From positions 3,472,001-3,536,000 of the forward strand of contig NZ_CP051625.1 in NCBI RefSeq assembly GCF_012844345.1: DNA of 64,000 bases, written 5' to 3'. Positions 58,408 through 64,000 of the stretch are shown piece after piece (position 1 is the first letter of the stretch; each line of letters opens with the position of its first letter). The notes under the pieces are model-generated. The model searched no databases. It was not told the origin of the DNA and was given only the letters and a program-made list of their open reading frames with translations. Made by a program: the position numbers and the translations under genes. Source of the DNA: Pseudomonas sp. gcc21. GTDB taxonomy: Bacteria > Pseudomonadota > Gammaproteobacteria > Pseudomonadales > Pseudomonadaceae.

Positions 58408-59853
58408 TCAGTCATCAAGCTTCTGTTTCAGCAATTGATTGACCTGTTGCGGATTGGCCTTGCCCTTCGAAGCCTTCATGGCCTGTCCGACAAAGAACCC
58501 GAACATCTTGCCGCGCTTGGCTTCGTCGCTGGCGCGGTATTGTTCAACCTGCTCGGCATTGGCAGCCAGGACTTCGTCGAGCATGGCTTCGATTGCGCCA
58601 CTGTCGGTGACTTGCTTCAAGCCCTTGGCTTCGATGATCTGATCCGCATCGCCTTCACCCTTGGCCATCGCTTCAAAGACCATCTTGGCGATCTTGCCGG
58701 AGATGGTGTTGTCCTTGATGCGCAGGATCATTCCGCCGAGCTGGTTGGCGCTGACCGGTGTCTCATCGATCTCCAGTCCTTCCTTGTTGAGTAGACTGGA
58801 CAGCTCGCCCATGACCCAGTTGGCAGCCAGTTTGGCATCGCCGCAGACGCGCTGGACCTCTTCAAAATAATCAGCCATCTCTCGGCTGGCCGACAGCACG
58901 CTGGCGTCATAAACCGACAGGCCAAATTCGCTCTGGAATCGCTCACGCTTCTGCTGCGGCAGTTCCGGCAGCTCTCCGCGCACCTCTTCGATGAATGCAG
59001 GCTCAATCACTACCGGCAGCAGGTCGGGATCCGGGAAGTAGCGGTAATCGTTGGCTTCTTCCTTGCTGCGCATGGAGCGCGTCTCGTCCTTGTTGGGGTC
59101 GTACAGGCGGGTTTCCTGGATGACCGTGCCGCCGTCCTCGATCAGTTCGATCTGGCGCTGTACTTCGGTATTGATGGCCTTCTCGATAAAGCGGAACGAG
59201 TTGACGTTCTTGATCTCGCAGCGAGTGCCAAACTCGGTCTGGCCCTTGGGGCGAACCGAGACGTTGCAATCGCAGCGCAGTGAGCCTTCGGCCATGTTGC
59301 CATCACAGATACCCAGATAGCGCACCAGCGAGTGGATTGTGCGGGCGTAGGCGACGGCTTCCTTGGCGCTGCGCATGTCCGGCTCGGAAACGATCTCCAG
59401 CAATGGCGTGCCGGCGCGGTTCAGGTCAATACCGCTCATGCCCTGGAAGTCTTCATGCAGACTTTTGCCGGCGTCTTCTTCGAGGTGTGCGCGGGTGACG
59501 CCGACGCGTTTGATGCTGCCATCGTCCAGGGTGATGTCGAGGAATCCCTTGCCGACGATGGGCAGATCCATCTGGCTGATCTGGTAGCCCTTGGGCAAAT
59601 CCGGATAGAAATAATTCTTGCGCGCAAAGACGTTGGTCATGCCGATCTCCGCATTGATCGCAAGACCGAACTTGACGGCATTGCGAACCGCCTGCTGATT
59701 CAGGACCGGCAGTGTGCCGGGCATGCCCAGGTCCACCAGGCTGGCCTGGACGTTGGGCTCGGCGCCGAAGGTGGTGGCGCTACCCGAGAAAATCTTCGAG
59801 GCGGTTGTGAGCTGTGCGTGAATTTCCAGCCCGATAACGATTTCCCATTGCAT
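58408..59853 (-). CDS. gatB: Aspartyl/glutamyl-tRNA amidotransferase subunit B
   Basis: 481 residues, usual length. The start [16 protein letters not shown] and the signature [20 protein letters not shown] (near residues 190-209) are diagnostic. The C-terminal YqeY-like tail domain (from about residue 410) ends [13 protein letters not shown]. It phosphorylates/activates and holds misacylated Glu-tRNA(Gln) or Asp-tRNA(Asn). Last gene of gatC-gatA-gatB. Confidence 0.97.
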   Translation of the reverse strand: MQWEIVIGLEIHAQLTTASKIFSGSATTFGAEPNVQASLVDLGMPGTLPVLNQQAVRNAVKFGLAINAEIGMTNVFARKNYFYPDLPKGYQISQMDLPIVGKGFLDITLDDGSIKRVGVTRAHLEEDAGKSLHEDFQGMSGIDLNRAGTPLLEIVSEPDMRSAKEAVAYARTIHSLVRYLGICDGNMAEGSLRCDCNVSVRPKGQTEFGTRCEIKNVNSFRFIEKAINTEVQRQIELIEDGGTVIQETRLYDPNKDETRSMRSKEEANDYRYFPDPDLLPVVIEPAFIEEVRGELPELPQQKRERFQSEFGLSVYDASVLSASREMADYFEEVQRVCGDAKLAANWVMGELSSLLNKEGLEIDETPVSANQLGGMILRIKDNTISGKIAKMVFEAMAKGEGDADQIIEAKGLKQVTDSGAIEAMLDEVLAANAEQVEQYRASDEAKRGKMFGFFVGQAMKASKGKANPQQVNQLLKQKLDD

Positions 59854-59884
59854 CTTCAGTGTTCCTCAGAAATTCCGTGGCGCC

Positions 59885-59916
59885 GGTTGCCGCTCCCCGC
59901 GAGGAGCCGGGCAACC
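59885..59916 (-). other. Intercistronic hairpin between gatA and gatB
   Basis: GGTTGCC/GGCAACC (59885-59891 with 59910-59916) with inner CTCC/GGAG. It has no T-run and probably acts as a stabilising or partial-attenuation structure within the gat message. Confidence 0.4.
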
Positions 59917-59931
59917 AGGCTTCGCCGTAGC

Positions 59932-61383
59932 TCAGTAGCCTTGCGGCGCGCGGGTGTGCCAGTCGGTAACCTGCTGGTACTGGTGCGCAATGTTCAGCAG
60001 GCGCGCTTCGCTGAAGTACGGACCGAGCAACTGCATGCCCAGCGGCAGGCCATTGGCGAAACCGGCGGGCAGGGCAACACCGGGTACACCCGCCAGGTTG
60101 GCGGTGATGGTGTAGATGTCAGTGAGATACAGGCTGACCGGGTCGTCGATCTTCTCGCCAATGCGGAACGCCGGCGTTGGTGACGTCGGGCACAGAATCA
60201 CATCGACCTGCTCATAGGCAGCCATGAAGTCATTCTTGATCAGACGGCGGATCTTTTGCGCCTTGAGGTAATAGGCATCGTAATAGCCAGCAGACAGCGC
60301 GTAAGCGCCGACCATGATGCGCCGCTTCACTTCGTTGCCGAAGCCTTCGCTGCGCGAACGCTTGTACAGATCGGTGAGGTCAGCCGGATTCTCGCAGCGG
60401 TAACCGAAACGCACGCCATCGAAGCGCGACAGGTTCGAGGACGCCTCGGCCGGTGCGATGACGTAATAGGCCGGAATGGCCAGCTCTGCGTTCGGCAGGC
60501 TGATCTCGCGCACTTCAGCGCCCAGCGCTTCGAATTCCTTGACCGCCTGTTGAATGGCCGCCGCAGTAGCCGCATCCAGGCCACTGGAAAAGTATTCCTT
60601 CGGCAGGCCGATGCGCAGGCCCTTCAGCGAGTCGTTCAGACCAGCGCAATAGTTGGCGACCGGTTCGTCAACGCTGGTGGAGTCCTTCTCGTCGAAGCCG
60701 GCCATGACTTGCATCATCAGCGCGCAGTCTTCCGCGCTGCGCGCCATCGGGCCGCCCTGATCGAGGCTGGAGGCGTAGGCAATCATGCCCCAGCGTGAAA
60801 CGCGGCCATAGGTCGGCTTGAGACCGGTCAATGCGGTAAAACCGGCGGGCTGACGAATCGAGCCACCGGTGTCAGTGCCGGTGGCTGCCGCGCATAGACG
60901 TGCTGCCACCGCGGAGGCCGAACCACCAGAGGAGCCGCCCGGCACGCGGTCGGTATCCCAGGGGTTGCGGGTCGGTCCGTAATAGCTGGATTCACTTGAG
61001 GAGCCCATGGCGAACTCATCCATGTTGGTCTTGCCGAGCATGACGGTGCCGGCGTCCAGGAAGCGTGAAGTCACAGTCGATTCATAGGGCGCGATGAAGT
61101 TGTCGAGCATCTTCGAACCGCAGCTGGTGCGCACGCCCTGGGTGCAGAACAGGTCCTTGTGTGCCAGCGGGATGCCAGTGAGCGGGCCGGCATTACCGGC
61201 GGCGATGCGGGCATCCGCTGCGCGCGCCTGTTCCAGCGCCAGTTCCGGGGTGACGGTGATGTAGCTATTAAGGGTGCTATCGAACCGTGCGATACGGTCG
61301 AGATAGTGCTGAGTCAGCTCGACGCTTGAGATCGACTTGCTCTGCAGGGCCTGCGATAACGCGGCCAGGGATTTCTCATGCAT
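59932..61383 (-). CDS. gatA: Glutamyl/aspartyl-tRNA amidotransferase subunit A
   Basis: 483 residues. Amidase-signature enzyme that frees ammonia from glutamine. The catalytic Ser-cisSer-Lys triad is covered by [20 protein letters not shown] (near residues 148-167), [14 protein letters not shown] carries the nucleophile Ser, and the Lys lies in [15 protein letters not shown] near residue 75. It forms the GatCAB complex with its neighbours, 78 bp before gatB. Confidence 0.97.
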   Translation of the reverse strand: MHEKSLAALSQALQSKSISSVELTQHYLDRIARFDSTLNSYITVTPELALEQARAADARIAAGNAGPLTGIPLAHKDLFCTQGVRTSCGSKMLDNFIAPYESTVTSRFLDAGTVMLGKTNMDEFAMGSSSESSYYGPTRNPWDTDRVPGGSSGGSASAVAARLCAAATGTDTGGSIRQPAGFTALTGLKPTYGRVSRWGMIAYASSLDQGGPMARSAEDCALMMQVMAGFDEKDSTSVDEPVANYCAGLNDSLKGLRIGLPKEYFSSGLDAATAAAIQQAVKEFEALGAEVREISLPNAELAIPAYYVIAPAEASSNLSRFDGVRFGYRCENPADLTDLYKRSRSEGFGNEVKRRIMVGAYALSAGYYDAYYLKAQKIRRLIKNDFMAAYEQVDVILCPTSPTPAFRIGEKIDDPVSLYLTDIYTITANLAGVPGVALPAGFANGLPLGMQLLGPYFSEARLLNIAHQYQQVTDWHTRAPQGY

Positions 61384-61409
61384 GAAAAGGGTTCTCCGGG
61401 GCGCGGCGG

Positions 61410-61697
61410 TTATTCGATCACCTGAGGGACCAGGTACAGGCCGTCTTCGGTGGCGGGGGCGATGGCCTGGTAGGCGTCGCGCTGGTTGGTCTCGGTGACA
61501 GCATCCGGGCGCAGACGCTGAGTGGTTTCCAGCGGGTGAGCCAGCGGGGCGACGCCGTCAGTATTCACCTCTTGCATGCGATCGATCAGGTCCATGACGC
61601 CGGCCAGTTTGGCGGTAAACGCAGTGGCGTCCGCGTCGTCAATGGCGATACGGGCAAGATGGGCGACGTTCTCCACCTCTTTACGTTCTAGTGCCAT
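61410..61697 (-). CDS. gatC: Glutamyl/aspartyl-tRNA amidotransferase subunit C
   Basis: 95 residues from the ATG at 61697 ([18 protein letters not shown]). The later [20 protein letters not shown] and LRPDAVTE segments are the normal GatC pattern. Small wrapping subunit that stabilises GatA-GatB. Twenty-six bp before gatA; divergent from mreB. Confidence 0.93.
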   Translation of the reverse strand: MALERKEVENVAHLARIAIDDADATAFTAKLAGVMDLIDRMQEVNTDGVAPLAHPLETTQRLRPDAVTETNQRDAYQAIAPATEDGLYLVPQVIE

Positions 61698-63044
<1,347 letters not shown>

Positions 63045-63200
63045 ACTGACGCACTGTTTACCAGGTCTTGGTCCCTGTCACGCCGGTGTTGCATGATAGG
63101 GATCCGGAACGACTGACCATCGCACCTGCGGCGGCCGTTCTACAGACCCTGGCTCAGCGTCGCGGCAGCAGGAGCCGCACAGGTTTATGAGGAGTGCACC

Positions 63201-64000
63201 ATCAAACCGCTGTTCATCAAAGGCCCTTCGCTGGGTGTTCGTCTACTGGCGCTGACGGTGTTGTCGGTGGCGCTGATGGTGACTGACGCCAGACTGAATG
63301 TGCTGCAGCCGGTGCGCGCCCAGCTCGGCATGATCCTGATGCCTATCTATTACGTTGCCGAGTTGCCGGTTCGCGCCTGGGAAAACGTGCATACCCAACT
63401 CACCAGCCGCGCCGATCTGATTGCCGAGAATGAGCGCCTGCGGGCCGAATCCTTGCTGACCCAACGTAAACTGCAGAAACTCGCCGCCCTGACCGAGCAG
63501 AACGTCAGGCTGCGTGAGCTGTTGAATTCGTCATCGCTGGTCGATGAGCGCGTGCTGGTCGCTGAACTGGTCGGCGTCGATCCCAACCCCTTTACCCAAC
63601 GCATCATGATCGACAAGGGCGAGCGCGACGGCGTGTTTCTCGGCCAACCGGTGCTCGATGCTACCGGCCTGATGGGACAGGTAGTCGAAGTGATGCCCTT
63701 CAACTCGCGCGTACTGCTGCTGACGGATGTCTCCCACAGCCTGCCCGTGCAGGTCAATCGCAACGGTTTGCGGGCAATGGCGACCGGGACCGGAAACAAC
63801 GACTGGCTCGAACTGCGCCATGTCAGCGACACGGCGGATATCCGCATTGGCGACATCATGGTCAGTTCCGGATTGGGCCAGCGTTTTCCTGCAGGGTATC
63901 CGGTTGGCCGGGTCATCTCCGTCGAACAGGACCCTGCCGAGCCCTTTTCTATCGTCAAGGTTGCCCCGACCGCTCAGCTCAACCGTAGCCGTTACCTGCT
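63201..64000 (+). CDS. mreC: Rod-shape-determining protein MreC (3' end outside window)
   Basis: About 266 residues visible. KPLFIKGPSLGVRLLALTVL leads into the single membrane helix, then a coiled coil (RADLIAENERLRAESLLTQR onward, about residues 70-115) and the periplasmic beta domains (MIDKGERDGVFLGQPVLDAT; SGLGQRFPAGYPVGRV). The normal initiator position (E. coli MreC begins M-K-P) holds ATC at 63201, six nt after GAGGAG. No ATG, GTG or TTG lies in frame between the upstream stop (63114) and 63201; the first alternatives are GTG at 63258 and TTG at 63261, inside the membrane helix. MreC links MreB to the periplasmic wall enzymes. Confidence 0.9.
   Translation, partial: MKPLFIKGPSLGVRLLALTVLSVALMVTDARLNVLQPVRAQLGMILMPIYYVAELPVRAWENVHTQLTSRADLIAENERLRAESLLTQRKLQKLAALTEQNVRLRELLNSSSLVDERVLVAELVGVDPNPFTQRIMIDKGERDGVFLGQPVLDATGLMGQVVEVMPFNSRVLLLTDVSHSLPVQVNRNGLRAMATGTGNNDWLELRHVSDTADIRIGDIMVSSGLGQRFPAGYPVGRVISVEQDPAEPFSIVKVAPTAQLNRSRYL

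Overview
The window is chromosomal DNA from a gammaproteobacterium of the Pseudomonadaceae. The 16S, 23S and 5S genes, the protein sequences and the gene order all resemble Pseudomonas aeruginosa as I recall it. Several 16S segments look more like the Halopseudomonas (P. pertucinogena) lineage; that is an inference, not an alignment. I see no prophage, insertion sequence, CRISPR array or recognisable genomic island. Almost everything is housekeeping.

Layout. 0-10.3 kb: a two-domain kinase-like protein, PBP1B (mrcB), a TPR lipoprotein, a YqcC-family protein, a DUF4124 protein, the branched-chain amino acid genes ilvI-ilvH-ilvC behind a long foldable leader, and pssA. 10.25-16.1 kb: a complete rRNA operon (16S, tRNA-Ile, tRNA-Ala, 23S, 5S) with four tandem sigma-70 promoters, boxB/boxA antitermination elements, processing stems and a strong terminator. 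16.1-25.2 kb: leuA, a HolD-like gene, rimI, carbonic anhydrase and a DMT exporter overlap or lie close together; the trifunctional proline catabolic gene putA follows with two operator-like sites, then tRNA-Met. 25.3-33.4 kb (mostly minus strand): an MscS channel, ychF, pth, rplY, prs, tRNA-Gln, ispE, lolB and a TPR lipoprotein. 33.6-38.4 kb (plus strand): hemA, prfA, prmC, moeB and murI, followed by pagL. 39.0-44.4 kb: a DUF2878 membrane protein, an FAD oxidoreductase, a sugar-epimerase-like protein, hemH, a LysE-type exporter and a 2-hydroxyacid dehydrogenase. 44.5-49.7 kb: minor pilin operon pilV-pilW-pilX-pilY1-pilE with no fimU/fimT in front. 49.7-58.4 kb: uraA-upp, a divergent hpt with a candidate structured leader, a SulP transporter, a PA4642-like protein, a YajG lipoprotein, betT and an RlpA-like lipoprotein. 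58.4-64 kb: gatCAB (minus strand) divergent from mreB-mreC; mreC runs off the end.

Functional themes are cell-envelope growth (PBP1B, MurI, MreBC, RlpA-like, LolB, PagL), translation (rrn, tRNAs, PrfA, PrmC, Pth, L25, RimI, GatCAB, YchF), branched-chain amino acid synthesis (IlvIHC, LeuA), nucleotide supply and salvage (Prs, Upp, UraA, Hpt), heme synthesis (HemA, HemH) and type IV pilus priming.

No new multi-gene system was found. The less ordinary signals are small: two candidate structured 5' leaders (upstream of ilvI and hpt), an apparent ATC start codon for mreC, a pilV gene without a normal start, tandem 10-bp-spaced PutA-like sites, and the regular promoter array of the rRNA operon.
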